Shown: one piece after another, positions 44,183 through 53,708 of the stretch
How positions within the stretch are numbered: position 1 is the first letter of the stretch
Layout of the letters: each line of letters begins with the position of its first letter
Assembly (NCBI RefSeq): GCF_005930355.1
Contig: NZ_VDBO01000003.1
Coordinates: 248,001 to 312,000 of the forward strand
Length of the DNA stretch: 64,000 nt
DNA from: Paenibacillus sinopodophylli
GTDB taxonomy: Bacteria > Bacillota > Bacilli > Paenibacillales > Paenibacillaceae
Direction of reading: 5' to 3'
Notes under the pieces: generated by a model
Databases searched by the model: none
What the model was told of the DNA's origin: nothing
Seen by the model: only the letters and a program-made list of their open reading frames with translations
Position numbers and translations under genes: made by a program

Positions 44183-46180
44183 CTATGAGCTGGCAAGCGC
44201 ATTCCGAAACGCCAAAATATATTTCGCTTGATCCAGCGGATTGACGCCTCTGCGGACACGCTCCGCACGAACATCAGGCGGACACTCGCGATAGCCGCCG
44301 AAGAACGTCGAGAGGGCGCCTCTCCCCTTCGTAAGCGAGCCGAATCTTGCCGGGAAATCAAGCGAGGTTGCTACAGGAAGCATCCCTTCCAGCTCCATTC
44401 GCTCCTGTCTAACGACAGGTGTGCCGAACTCCCCGCGCATTTGAATCAATTCATTCATAAGCTTGCCGCCCGTCTCCTCCGGCACAGATATTCGGAAGGA
44501 GAGCAGCGGTTCCAGCAGCTTCACTCCCGTATGCGCCAAGCCGTCCATGATGCCCATCGGCGTCGCCAATGCAAAATCAAGCGGATGGGTATGCCAGACA
44601 TGATGTTCCCCCTCAATGAGCGTCACCTTCAGATCCGTTACCTCCCAGCCAAAAAGGCCCTGCTGCAGCGCTTCCGGCACACTTCGTGCCACCTCGTTCT
44701 GATAACGCTCCAGCAGCCGCTCTGACCGAACGGCCGAGCTATAGGTCAACCCGCTCCCGCGCTCGCCTGGTTCGATACGGAATCGCATAATAGCCCAGCA
44801 TGGCTTAGGCATCGTGTAGGCAATAAAACCCTCGCCCGCTTCCGCTGGCGTTTCTTTGTAAATGACAGATGGCTGGCCGAAATCAACCTTCAGGCCGTAC
44901 CGGTCGTTCATAACATGCGTCAGCACTTCAATCTGAATCGGCCCCATCACCTTGAGATGCAGCTCGCGCTGCTCTTGGAGCCATTGCAAATCGAGCAAAG
45001 GGTCCTCGTCCGCAAGCTCCTGCAGCGCTGCAACAACAGATGGATAGTCAGCCTCACTGCTCCACTTCACTTGAACGGTGAGCAGCGGTACTGCCATTCT
45101 CGTCTCCGACGGCACATAATCCGCGCAGCCAATAATGTCACCGATGCGCGCCTGATTCCAACCACAGACAGCTGCAATATCACCAGCGGAAAGCACACCG
45201 ACATCTTCTGCTTTCTGACCATCAATTTTGCGGATTTGCGTAATCTTCTCCTCAATTTGCTGCGTCACATTAGGAATAGAATCACGATTGCGAATCATAC
45301 CGCTATACAGGCGAACATAAGCAATTTTGCCCATCGCCGAATCGCGCTCAATTCGGAATACGACGCCAGATAACGGGCCGTCTGCAATTGCAAGCGGCGC
45401 AGGAAGCAGCGTCACCATCGCTTGCATAAGAGGCTCGATGCCAATCCCTCTATTAGACGCGCCGAACAGCACCGGAAACAGCTCTCCGCTCTGCGCAAGC
45501 ACTGGCAGCCTTTTCCTTAGCTCTTCGCGCGGCAGCGAGCCGCTGTCCAAGTAATGAAACAGCAACGATTCATCGCGTTCAGCTACCGTCTCTTCCAGCA
45601 GCTGCAAATAGCTCTGTGCCTCTACGACATCGCTATCCGCCATATCGAGTACGCTCATCGCACCGCCAAAGCTGTCCTCTATGCCCAGCGGAGCTTGCAC
45701 GGGAACAGCCTGGGCCGATAACAGCCGTCGAACCTGCTTCAGCACAGCCTGCGGATCAGCTCCAATTCGATCCATCTTATTCACATAAATCAAAGTCGGA
45801 ATATTACGCTCTCTAAGAGCATGCCAAATAACCTCAGTTTGAGCTTGTACGCCCTCTACCGCCGACAGAATAAGCACAGCCCCGTCCATTACGCGCAAGG
45901 ACCTCTCCACCTCGGATAGGAAATCAACATGTCCTGGAGTATCCACTACATTTATCGTCACACCCTGCCAGGTAAACCGTGTTGCCGCCGCGCGAACGGA
46001 TATGCCTCTAGAGCGTTCAACCTCCAGAAAATCAGTCTGTGCCGTTCCTGCATCTACACTGCCAAGCGACCGAATACGCCCGCTATGGAACAATATTTGC
46101 TCTGTCGTTGTTGTTTTGCCTGCATCGACATGAGCGAAGATTCCAATATTTCGTATATGTTGTGACGCGTTAGTCTCCAT
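44183..46180 (-). CDS. TetM-like translation-factor GTPase
   Basis: A 665-residue EF-G paralogue of the ribosomal-protection family (TetM/TetO about 640). GTPase motifs are AHVDAGKTTTTEQ, the switch RGISVRAAAT, DTPGHVDF and NKMDRIGA. The EF-G domains III-V follow. It may release tetracycline or another ribosome-bound drug, or serve as a housekeeping paralogue; resistance cannot be concluded from sequence. ATG at 46180 follows GAGGGAG; the frame is open 30 codons further upstream but without a site. It lies next to a MATE exporter, with a terminator between. Confidence 0.88.
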   Translation of the reverse strand: METNASQHIRNIGIFAHVDAGKTTTTEQILFHSGRIRSLGSVDAGTAQTDFLEVERSRGISVRAAATRFTWQGVTINVVDTPGHVDFLSEVERSLRVMDGAVLILSAVEGVQAQTEVIWHALRERNIPTLIYVNKMDRIGADPQAVLKQVRRLLSAQAVPVQAPLGIEDSFGGAMSVLDMADSDVVEAQSYLQLLEETVAERDESLLFHYLDSGSLPREELRKRLPVLAQSGELFPVLFGASNRGIGIEPLMQAMVTLLPAPLAIADGPLSGVVFRIERDSAMGKIAYVRLYSGMIRNRDSIPNVTQQIEEKITQIRKIDGQKAEDVGVLSAGDIAAVCGWNQARIGDIIGCADYVPSETRMAVPLLTVQVKWSSEADYPSVVAALQELADEDPLLDLQWLQEQRELHLKVMGPIQIEVLTHVMNDRYGLKVDFGQPSVIYKETPAEAGEGFIAYTMPKPCWAIMRFRIEPGERGSGLTYSSAVRSERLLERYQNEVARSVPEALQQGLFGWEVTDLKVTLIEGEHHVWHTHPLDFALATPMGIMDGLAHTGVKLLEPLLSFRISVPEETGGKLMNELIQMRGEFGTPVVRQERMELEGMLPVATSLDFPARFGSLTKGRGALSTFFGGYRECPPDVRAERVRRGVNPLDQAKYILAFRNALASS

Positions 46181-46267
46181 CTCGCATTTCTCCCTCAGGC
46201 TGCTTCTTCCTTTATCGTAACGCTGAAAGCGCATTACAGCAAGCCTATACAGCCGCTTTGCCAAACG

Positions 46268-46310
46268 CAAAAAAACGGCTTTACTGGCAATAGCCAGTAG
46301 AAGCCGTTTC
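46268..46310 (-). terminator. Terminator of the MATE gene
   Basis: On the minus strand AAACGGCTTCTACTGGC pairs with GCCAGTAAAGCCGTTT (one bulge) and ends in T7. Confidence 0.85.
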
Positions 46311-46332
46311 GTACGAACCTATGCTAAAAAAA

Positions 46333-47736
46333 CTATACATGCGCCGCCGGAGCCGCTTCCTTACGCTCGCGCTTAACAAGCGCATGCTTCTCCCAAGCTC
46401 TGCTGCGCCAGCGGAAAAACATAATGAACGCACGCAGCCATTCATCAGCAGCAATTGCCAGCCAAATGCCGGCCAAGCCTAAATCAAGCTGGAAAATAAA
46501 GAAGTAACCGAGCGGCAAGCTCATCCCCACCATCGAGAACATGCCGACCCAGAGCGGATACTTAGCATCTCCCGCCGCACGAAGCGAATTGACAAGCACG
46601 ATATTAATCGTTCTTCCCGTCTCGAGCACAATGCTGAGGAGCAGTACACTTACGCCAAGCCTGACAATCTCCTCATCGTCCGTAAACATCCGCATGAGCG
46701 GCTCACGACATGCGATAACGAGCAAGACCGCGAATAAAGTGACGCCGCTTGCCCAGCGTACGCTTTTCCACACCCGCTGATACGCAGTTGACGCTTCACC
46801 TGCCCCGACTAGACGACCGACAATGATAGAAGTTCCCATACCAATGGCGAAGGCGAACAAATACGTAAACATCGATATGTTATTCGCATAATTTTTGGCT
46901 GCCAGAGAAGCCGCACCAAGATAGGTTGCGTAATATAGAAAAACGATTTGGCATGTTTGATACATGACCTGCTCAAGTGCAGATGGAATGCCGATTTTCA
47001 GTATTTTCGAAATATACTCCTTGGTTAACGTGTAGTAATAATGCAGCTCCACTCTAACCGGCAGGATACGGTACAGCATCCAGAAGAACACTACAAGCGC
47101 CAACCCGCGACTAATAACCGAGGACACCGCTGCGCCTTGCACACCCATCTCCGGAAAGCCAAAGTTGCCGAATATAAGCAAATAGTTGCCGATAATATGA
47201 ATAATATTCATGCCTAGCGATACGTACATCGCTTCCTTGGTAAAGCCGTGTACGCGAATAATCGCCGCAACTGAGTTAATAATCGCCTGCAGGAATATCA
47301 TTCCGCCAACGATGGACAAATAGCTTTTGGCATGAACCAGAATTTCGCCTTGCAAATTCAAAGTTTGCAGCAAATGTCCGCCGAACACAACGAACGTCAT
47401 GCTGATGATCAGCCCAACTAACAAATTAAGTGTAACGGCAAGCGCTGATATTTTGGCCGCTTCTATAAATCTTCGCGAGCCGATGTATTGTGCAACGACT
47501 ATAGACGCTCCGTTGCCGATAACCTCCAACAAAAGAATAGCAATGTGCAAATATTGATTCGCAGCACCGACTCCCGATACCGCGTTATCCGAAATTGCGC
47601 TGAGCATTAGTGTATCCGCAATTCCCATGAGCATAAACAAAAAGATTTCCAAAAATATAGGCCATGTGAGAAAAAATAAACGAATATCCTTCTCACCCTT
47701 TTGCCCTTGTCTACTGCCGTTTTCTGCCTCGGTCAT
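46333..47736 (-). CDS. MATE-family efflux transporter
   Basis: A 467-residue, twelve-helix MATE protein (DinF/NorM type) exchanging cations for drugs or metabolites. Landmarks include VVAQYIGSRR, GVQGAAVSSVISRG and IPSALEQVMYQTC. ATG at 47736 follows AGAAGGTG; the longer frame from 47790 lacks a signal. Confidence 0.92.
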   Translation of the reverse strand: MTEAENGSRQGQKGEKDIRLFFLTWPIFLEIFLFMLMGIADTLMLSAISDNAVSGVGAANQYLHIAILLLEVIGNGASIVVAQYIGSRRFIEAAKISALAVTLNLLVGLIISMTFVVFGGHLLQTLNLQGEILVHAKSYLSIVGGMIFLQAIINSVAAIIRVHGFTKEAMYVSLGMNIIHIIGNYLLIFGNFGFPEMGVQGAAVSSVISRGLALVVFFWMLYRILPVRVELHYYYTLTKEYISKILKIGIPSALEQVMYQTCQIVFLYYATYLGAASLAAKNYANNISMFTYLFAFAIGMGTSIIVGRLVGAGEASTAYQRVWKSVRWASGVTLFAVLLVIACREPLMRMFTDDEEIVRLGVSVLLLSIVLETGRTINIVLVNSLRAAGDAKYPLWVGMFSMVGMSLPLGYFFIFQLDLGLAGIWLAIAADEWLRAFIMFFRWRSRAWEKHALVKRERKEAAPAAHV

Positions 47737-47885
47737 GATGTCACCTTCTTCTATTAGGAAAAGTAAAGCACAGGTATCGTAGCATATCACAAGGGCTATT
47801 GCACGTTAGAAATATGATTTTACTTGAATAAAATGTTGGTAGTCTGTATGTAAACGCATACGAGCTTCATTTGCCTGATTCTATC

Positions 47886-47990
47886 AAGCGTAAACGGCTG
47901 AAGCCGTCCTCTTGCGACTAAGCTAACGTTTCGCGTAGAAATATAGAGAAAGCTTGCGAAATGGTATGCTTTCCTATATTTCAAAAAAAA
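47886..47990 (+). repeat. Dispersed two-hairpin element, copy D
   Basis: This is the best preserved copy. Stem 1 runs AAGCGTAAACGGCTGAAGCC to CTAAGCTAACGTTTCGCG. Stem 2 pairs AAATATAGAGAAAGC with GCTTTCCTATATTT (one bulge), and is followed by an A run. It lies in the 324-bp space between the acidic-protein gene and the MATE gene, which holds no gene. Confidence 0.86.
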
Positions 47991-48032
47991 GACTGCCCGA
48001 TAGCCGTCGAAACCGCTTCGAAACAGTCTTCC
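47986..48032 (-). terminator. Terminator of the acidic small-protein gene
   Basis: AAGACTG pairs with CAGTCTT around a partly paired interior, with A and T runs outside, just beyond the stop codon. Confidence 0.55.
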
Positions 48033-48060
48033 TCTTTATAGTATAAAATGATGGATATCA

Positions 48061-48279
48061 TTATTGCTCTTCAGACTCTTCCTCGGCTGCGTCTTCCTCC
48101 GCCGCCTCTTCCTCTGCTTCTTCTGCAGCTTCTTCCTCTACTGCAGCAGCCGCTTCTTCCGCTTCCTCTTCCAATTCAGCTTCAACAGCTTCTACTGCCT
48201 CTTCCGCTGGAGCCTCTTCCGAAATGAGTTCTGCGGTTTCTTCCACGCCTTCTTGAACTACTTCTTCCTCTTGGCTCAT
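48061..48279 (-). CDS. Extremely acidic Glu/Ala-rich small protein
   Basis: A 72-residue protein of which about half is Glu or Asp and about a quarter Ala, with no basic residue, aromatic residue or cysteine. It should form a charged helix or remain disordered. It is a real gene by its near-perfect GGAGGTG site eight bases before the ATG and a downstream hairpin. Function unknown; a charge-shielding, chaperone-like or cation-binding role is conceivable. Confidence 0.72.
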   Translation of the reverse strand: MSQEEEVVQEGVEETAELISEEAPAEEAVEAVEAELEEEAEEAAAAVEEEAAEEAEEEAAEEDAAEEESEEQ

Positions 48280-48562
48280 GTTATCACCTCCTGCCTCTTA
48301 TTACCTTAATAATAGCGTTTTCATAGAACTAAACAAGAGGTGTAAAATGTCGTTTCATAAGAAGTATTTCCGCTTTTTGTAGCGTTCGATTGCGTTCGCG
48401 AATATCCGACACATATCCCCCCGCCACAGGTCTAGGACTACGTTCGGACCTACGGCGGTTTTGCATGAACCTTATACTAGATAAGATGGATAACGACTAA
48501 CACAGATAGCTTCGTGCAGTGCTCCAGCCTTATACCAACCATTCCTTCAGGAGGCCATACCG

Positions 48563-49201
48563 ATGTATGAACTACTCATCTATGCCCAGCTCAGCACGTT
48601 AATGCTGCTCATTGTTTGTTCAGGGATAGCCGCCATACAAGCATCCAAACTCATATACAGTAAATCAGAGAAGCAGCTTAACCATAAAACCCGTCATCTC
48701 ACTTTTTGGTCCGTAAGCTTAAGCCTGCTTGCTGCTGTATATATACTACTTGCCACTGCAGTCCATCCAACAATTGGACTTGCGCAGCTGCTCGTTCGCA
48801 CGTCGCTCACAGCCATACCTGTAAGTCTGATCTGGCTCACTTCCGCTCCGAGGCTTCGTAAGCTTGTTAGACGGACAAACGCTTGTACGCCTCTTATGCC
48901 GGATGTCGCACGCAGGCGTCAAGCTACCGATCCCGCATTCATCTTTCCTTATCAATTGACTGCGTTATGTTCGGCCTCTTTACTCTATCTCGCTGCTGTG
49001 CCAGCTATCCCATTCCAATGGACAGCTGTCACGATTCCTGCAACCCTACTGCTGTTTTTGTCGTGCTTGCTGTGGCTTCTGCAATCCCACCGCAGCCAGC
49101 TCGCAGCAGAAGCCGCGCCTGTCTATCATCCGTGGCGGTTTAGACTTGCGCAAACCGCCTTACTGCTCAGCTTGTTAGTCATTAGTAAACTACTTCTATA
49201 A
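48563..49201 (+). CDS. Six-helix membrane protein, hypothetical
   Basis: A 212-residue hydrophobic protein with about six helices and a basic loop (RLRKLVRRTNACTPLMPDVA). AGGAGG precedes the ATG. No family recognised; a hairpin follows at 49238. Confidence 0.75.
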   Translation: MYELLIYAQLSTLMLLIVCSGIAAIQASKLIYSKSEKQLNHKTRHLTFWSVSLSLLAAVYILLATAVHPTIGLAQLLVRTSLTAIPVSLIWLTSAPRLRKLVRRTNACTPLMPDVARRRQATDPAFIFPYQLTALCSASLLYLAAVPAIPFQWTAVTIPATLLLFLSCLLWLLQSHRSQLAAEAAPVYHPWRFRLAQTALLLSLLVISKLLL

Positions 49202-49237
49202 TTACAGTATCTCGGCAGGATCTTGACACCGCGGACA

Positions 49238-49273
49238 GCAGATACTGGACTTTAGTCTAGTCTGTATTTTTAC
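49238..49273 (+). terminator. Imperfect terminator
   Basis: CAGATACTGGACT pairs imperfectly with AGTCTAGTCTG, followed by a T run. Confidence 0.5.
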
Positions 49274-49404
49274 CTATAGCAGGAGGACAGCTATTTTTGA
49301 TCTATGCTATGCTGAATGCAGCTAAAGTGAAACGAGCGCTGCCCTTTGGCGGCGCGTTACATTCTTATATTTTCATAAAACGTAGATTGGGGTGCTTCAA
49401 AACA

Positions 49405-49908
49405 ATGAATCTCAGAACCATTAGCGGGTTCGTCCTCCTGCTGCTAGGCGCATGCCTATTTCTAAATCAAGGCCAAACCTTCGGGCCAGGCAAAATATTC
49501 GCCTATTTCTGGCCTTCACTATTCGTTATTCCGCTCGGACTGTTCTTTCACTGGATGTACTTCTCCATGCTTAGGAGGAAAGGAGTTGGCCTCCTTGTTC
49601 CCGGCGGTATTCTGTTTGCCACAGGAACGATCTGTCAAATCGCCATGCTGTTCAACAATTGGAGCTACATGTGGCCGGGCTTTATTCTAGCGGTTGCAGT
49701 CGGCTTATTCGAGTTATACTGGTTCGGCAATCGGAATAAGTGGCTGCTCATTCCCATTAACATTCTAACCGTCCTATCGATTCTCTTCTTCGCGGTATTC
49801 TCGATTGGCTCCTTCTACAATAAGTTTGTGCTCAGTCAGCCGATTATCGCAATCGCCTTTATTCTCATTGGCGCAATCATTCTTCTGATGAAACGCAAAG
49901 ACGCTTAA
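49405..49908 (+). CDS. Small multi-pass membrane protein (LiaI/DUF5668-like)
   Basis: A 167-residue protein with five to six helices arranged as hairpins, with FWPSLFVIPLGLFFHWMY resembling the LiaI-LiaF-like transmembrane region. The likely start is ATG at 49405 (MNLRTISG), after a weak GGGGTG; the longer frame from 49297 adds a basic, non-membrane extension. Function unknown. Confidence 0.7.
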   Translation: MNLRTISGFVLLLLGACLFLNQGQTFGPGKIFAYFWPSLFVIPLGLFFHWMYFSMLRRKGVGLLVPGGILFATGTICQIAMLFNNWSYMWPGFILAVAVGLFELYWFGNRNKWLLIPINILTVLSILFFAVFSIGSFYNKFVLSQPIIAIAFILIGAIILLMKRKDA

Positions 49909-49926
49909 CAGGTTCCTCCTGCAATG

Positions 49927-49935
49927 TGGTATAAT
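49927..49935 (+). promoter_or_regulatory. Extended -10 promoter
   Basis: TGGTATAAT is an extended -10 located about 50 bases before the gene at 49988. Confidence 0.55.
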
Positions 49936-49987
49936 CACAAACACCGCAAAGAAGTGGTTTGCTACGCAAACCTTTAGGAGGAACAAA

Positions 49988-50473
49988 ATGCTTTCTTTTG
50001 AACAAAAGCTCGCTGTTATTGAAGCTTTCCCCGAGTTGGAACGGAAAGACGTCTCGCTGGGACGCACCAATTTCCACTACGAGGAGAGCGCTCACGAGAA
50101 AAAATCGGTCGTGCACCATCTGCACCCGAATGGAAACGGCTATGTATTCGCTGGACTGGTGCCAGGAGCAAAGACGGATGACAAGGGACTCGTCAATATT
50201 CGTGACTTCACGGCAGATGAACTCCGCTCGCTTATCGAGCAGTCCATCAGCTCCCTATCTATTGCACCTCCCGTAAAACCGGAATCAAAAAAGAAGAAAA
50301 AGAAAAATCCGCCGCTGGAACAGCGCTGGATTGGACCGGACGATGCTGTGCTTACCCTCCTCTTTGAAGAGGATCTATGGTATTTGTACGCGGATCTAAA
50401 CCTCGAGTCCGCATTTGAAACTTATGAGGAAGCTGAGCAGTACTTGGAAGAGGAACAATTTACGCGTGCTTAG
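49988..50473 (+). CDS. Conserved hypothetical cytoplasmic protein
   Basis: A 161-residue protein in two parts: an alpha/beta-like N-terminus (MLSFEQKLAVIEAFPELERK) and an acidic C-terminus, joined by a poly-lysine linker (KKKKKK). AGGAGG precedes the ATG and a strong terminator follows, so it is a single-gene unit. No function can be assigned. Confidence 0.78.
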   Translation: MLSFEQKLAVIEAFPELERKDVSLGRTNFHYEESAHEKKSVVHHLHPNGNGYVFAGLVPGAKTDDKGLVNIRDFTADELRSLIEQSISSLSIAPPVKPESKKKKKKNPPLEQRWIGPDDAVLTLLFEEDLWYLYADLNLESAFETYEEAEQYLEEEQFTRA

Positions 50474-50494
50474 CCTTTTTAAAAGTCGTATTGA

Positions 50495-50527
50495 ACGGAG
50501 AAACAGCAACCTGTTTCTCCGTTTTTT
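50495..50527 (+). terminator. Terminator
   Basis: ACGGAGAAACAG, a four-base CAAC loop, CTGTTTCTCCGT and a T run form a classical intrinsic terminator. Confidence 0.92.
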
Positions 50528-50645
50528 ATTGTCCTACAATTATGTCCCGACATTATTTTTATAGGATGCATAAAACAAGACAGGAATATTGTTGATCCGT
50601 GTCTAATTGTAGTAAGTGCACCTTAGACTTTGGGGGGATAATCTG

Positions 50646-52922
50646 TTGTCCATTAAAGCCAAACTATCATTCTCGATATCTATTATTGTCGCTGTCATTC
50701 TGGCACTCAGCTTATCCATAAATTATTTCTCTTCCAAGGCTGAGGTACAATCAAGTCTTGAACAGCAGGTAAACAATATTGCGAAGCAAATCAGCCTCAC
50801 CATTACGTCTTCAGAGAGCGCCAGACAATCTATGGAGGATGGAATCGGCAAAATGCTTCGACTTGCTTCCATTGCGGCGAAAGCCCAGCTCGACCCTGAT
50901 ATTGACAACGTAACGAACGAAGAGCTAGTTGTGCTGAGCCAGAAGATAGGTGTCGATCATATTACACTTTGGAAAAAATTCGATAACGACATCCTTGCCC
51001 TGAAATCATCTGATCCTAATGAGATCAATATGAGCTCCAAAACATGGGATTATTGGTACAGGGCATTCAATCAGCTATTTAACAATTATAATGTAACGAT
51101 TCCCGAGGGGCAGAAGCTTGAGAACTATTGGTCTGGTCCGTTCAATTTCTCAACCTCTGATCCCAAAAAAATTCGAAAATGGGGCAGTTACTACGACGGT
51201 ACGACCAACTACATGATTAATCCGTATGTGAATGCACAAGTCCTGCTTGATTTCGATTTTAAAATTGGGACGAATGCTGTCGTGAACAAAATTATCGCTA
51301 ATCAACAAGATATATTAGAAATAACCGGATTCGATCCTCAGTTTTTCGGCAAGAGACCGATTATTAAAATGAAGAAGGGCATTCCCGTTTACAATTTGGA
51401 TGTACGCGACATTCCATTTGGACAATACACATACAAAGACCAAGATAATGATTCCATTCATATCCAAGCTGCACTGGACAGCGGGCAGGCTATAACGGCC
51501 AAAAGCGATATACTTGGTAAACAAGTAATGAAAACCTTCATACCTATCATCATAGACAAAACCTATGTCATAAGTATCAGCTTCGACCAAAATGCCATTC
51601 TAAAACCGCTGAATGATCGGCTTTACTTGCAAATGATTATCTCGTTAGGCTTGATATTGCTGTCCATGGTTGCGAGCTATTTCATTGCAGACTTTATGAT
51701 TCGCGGCCTGAATCAAATTCTGAACAAAGTCAATGCCATCGCAGCGGGAGATTTCGGTCAAGTCATTACCATTCGCAGTAACGACGAATTAGGCTTGCTT
51801 GCTTCACGTATTGATACAATGGGTCACAACCTGCACAGCTATACCACGCAGCTTCAGGACACAGCTGAAGAGCTTCGCAGCACGAAGCAGTATCTGGAGT
51901 CCTTCGTGAACCATACGTCTGATGCCATTCACGTAACGGATTTAGTGGGCAATATTATACAGGTGAACAAAGCTTTCGAGACCATGTACGGCTGGCGTGA
52001 GGAGGAGGCTCTGGGCAAGCCCCTAGATAATGTACCGCCCGAATATTTAAGCTCTCAGCATGAGCTTGAAGCTACCGTACTGCGCGGAGGCTCCGTATCT
52101 GACTTTGAAACGATGCGCTATGCCAAATCCGAACAGCTTATCGATCTAAGTCTGACGATTTCGCCTATTCGCAATGAGCTTGGCGCCATCATTGCGATTG
52201 CGACAATTTCCCGTAATATCACGTCGCGCAAACAATCAGAGGAAATCATCAGACGGTCTGAGAAGCTCTCTGTAGTCGGCCAGATCGCAGCTGGCGTTGC
52301 CCATGAGGTTCGCAACCCGCTGACGACGCTGAGGGGCTTTGTGCAGCTTCAGCAGAAGACCGGATACCTCTCACAGGCCAACTTGGAAGTTATGCTCGGC
52401 GAACTTGACCAAATCAATATGATCGTCAGCGAATTTCTCGTATTCGCCAAGCCTCAGGCTGCCCACTATCAGCCTGTAAATGTGCTCCATCTCGTCAGTG
52501 ACATTATGATGCTGCTCGATTCAGAAGCCAAAATGAGCAACGTCCAGCTTGATTTGCTCGCCGACCCTAAGCTGCCAGAGGTCATTGGTGAAGCGAATCA
52601 GCTCAAGCAGGTTTTCGTCAATATTATGAAGAACGGCATCGAATCCATGCCTAAAGGCGGTATGCTGTCTCTGAGGCTTGAATGCAACGAGCATGGCTTC
52701 GTTATCTTGCAGTTTATTGATCAAGGCTGCGGAATTGCCGAGGAGGATCTCGTGCGTTTAGGAGAGCCCTTCTTCACGAAGAAAGCGAGCGGTAACGGCC
52801 TTGGCCTGATGGTTAGCCAACAAATTATTGCGGCGCACAACGGCTCTATCGTCTTCCGCAGCGAGTTTGGCAAAGGTACCTGTGTCGAGCTTAAGCTGCC
52901 TATGCGTGCTAATTCTGCATGA
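50646..52922 (+). CDS. PAS-containing sensor histidine kinase (sporulation-kinase-like)
   Basis: A 758-residue kinase. Two helices (near residues 10-30 and 335-355) enclose a large extracellular Cache-like sensor. HAMP, a PAS domain (YLESFVNHTSDAIHVTDLVG), HisKA with the histidine in AAGVAHEVRNPLTTLRGFVQ, and HATPase (NIMKNGIESMPKGG, GNGLGLMVSQQIIAAHNG) follow. The kinase core resembles KinA/KinB/KinE-type orphan kinases that feed Spo0A phosphorelay, and no response regulator is adjacent. The best start is TTG at 50646, eight bases after GGGGGG; a GTG at 50616 lacks a site. Confidence 0.92.
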   Translation: MSIKAKLSFSISIIVAVILALSLSINYFSSKAEVQSSLEQQVNNIAKQISLTITSSESARQSMEDGIGKMLRLASIAAKAQLDPDIDNVTNEELVVLSQKIGVDHITLWKKFDNDILALKSSDPNEINMSSKTWDYWYRAFNQLFNNYNVTIPEGQKLENYWSGPFNFSTSDPKKIRKWGSYYDGTTNYMINPYVNAQVLLDFDFKIGTNAVVNKIIANQQDILEITGFDPQFFGKRPIIKMKKGIPVYNLDVRDIPFGQYTYKDQDNDSIHIQAALDSGQAITAKSDILGKQVMKTFIPIIIDKTYVISISFDQNAILKPLNDRLYLQMIISLGLILLSMVASYFIADFMIRGLNQILNKVNAIAAGDFGQVITIRSNDELGLLASRIDTMGHNLHSYTTQLQDTAEELRSTKQYLESFVNHTSDAIHVTDLVGNIIQVNKAFETMYGWREEEALGKPLDNVPPEYLSSQHELEATVLRGGSVSDFETMRYAKSEQLIDLSLTISPIRNELGAIIAIATISRNITSRKQSEEIIRRSEKLSVVGQIAAGVAHEVRNPLTTLRGFVQLQQKTGYLSQANLEVMLGELDQINMIVSEFLVFAKPQAAHYQPVNVLHLVSDIMMLLDSEAKMSNVQLDLLADPKLPEVIGEANQLKQVFVNIMKNGIESMPKGGMLSLRLECNEHGFVILQFIDQGCGIAEEDLVRLGEPFFTKKASGNGLGLMVSQQIIAAHNGSIVFRSEFGKGTCVELKLPMRANSA

Positions 52923-52935
52923 CCCTACCGCCGAA

Positions 52936-52980
52936 ACAAAGCAGGCCGACATCCCACCTAGGGTTGTCGGCCTGCTTTGT
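52936..52980. terminator. Bidirectional terminator
   Basis: ACAAAGCAGGCCGACA and its exact complement form a 16-bp stem between the kinase gene and the end of the Pel-like operon. Confidence 0.88.
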
Positions 52981-53009
52981 TATGCTTACGTATTCCGTTC
53001 CATTGCTTC

Positions 53010-53690
53010 TTATTGTGCGTAATCGCCTGTGTAGTTGATTAGTGATGTGTCATGCACACCTTCAATATCACTGATTGCTTTCATGAATGCCGTATTGTCG
53101 TCACGCATCTTGATTTCAACGGTCAGCTCCGTGAAATCCTTGCGAACGGTTTTGGATTTCAGCTTGGAGTCCAGCTTGCGGAGGTGTACCCGCAGCTCTG
53201 TAGACGCAGCCTCGGAATGACGAATGATTAGGAGATAAGCTTGCTCCTTTATTTTACGCTTGGACAACCATGCCAGCGTCAATCCAATAATAATCGATCC
53301 GCCTAGCGCGAGCGGGTACATTTTGGCGCCGCTAGCGATACCCGCAGCGATTGCCCAGAACATATATACGATGTCCAATGGGTCTTTCACAGCGGTTCTG
53401 AAACGCACGATACTGAGTGCCCCTACCATCCCCAGTGACAATACGATGTTCGTGCTAATGGTCATAATAATTAGCGCGGTAATCATCGTCATTAGCACGA
53501 AGGACACATTATAGTTATAGCTGTATACCACTCCGCGAAACGTTTTGCGATATATCCAATAAATGAACAGACCAATAATGAATGCTGATGCTAAGCCGAG
53601 CAACATATCTACATATGAAATACTCCGGAATGCTTCGAGATGAAGCATGCTTTTTTTAATTACGTCCTGAAAATTAACCGTCTCGTTCAT
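53010..53690 (-). CDS. DUF4956 membrane protein, last gene of the Pel-like operon
   Basis: A 226-residue protein with about four membrane helices and the DUF4956 core (SLGMVGALSIVRFRTAVKDP, FWAIAAGIASGAKMY), followed by a soluble alpha/beta domain of about 80 residues. DUF4956 genes commonly accompany VTC-domain and CotH genes, as here, but their function is unknown. AGGGGTG precedes the ATG, 18 bases after the VTC gene. Confidence 0.9.
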   Translation of the reverse strand: MNETVNFQDVIKKSMLHLEAFRSISYVDMLLGLASAFIIGLFIYWIYRKTFRGVVYSYNYNVSFVLMTMITALIIMTISTNIVLSLGMVGALSIVRFRTAVKDPLDIVYMFWAIAAGIASGAKMYPLALGGSIIIGLTLAWLSKRKIKEQAYLLIIRHSEAASTELRVHLRKLDSKLKSKTVRKDFTELTVEIKMRDDNTAFMKAISDIEGVHDTSLINYTGDYAQ

Positions 53691-53708
53691 TATTGCACCC
53701 CTGCTAGT

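Noticed and set aside
47737..48060. Hidden gene in the 324-bp gap before the MATE gene
   Set aside because: No frame with a ribosome site was found; the gap is filled by the dispersed hairpin element and a terminator.
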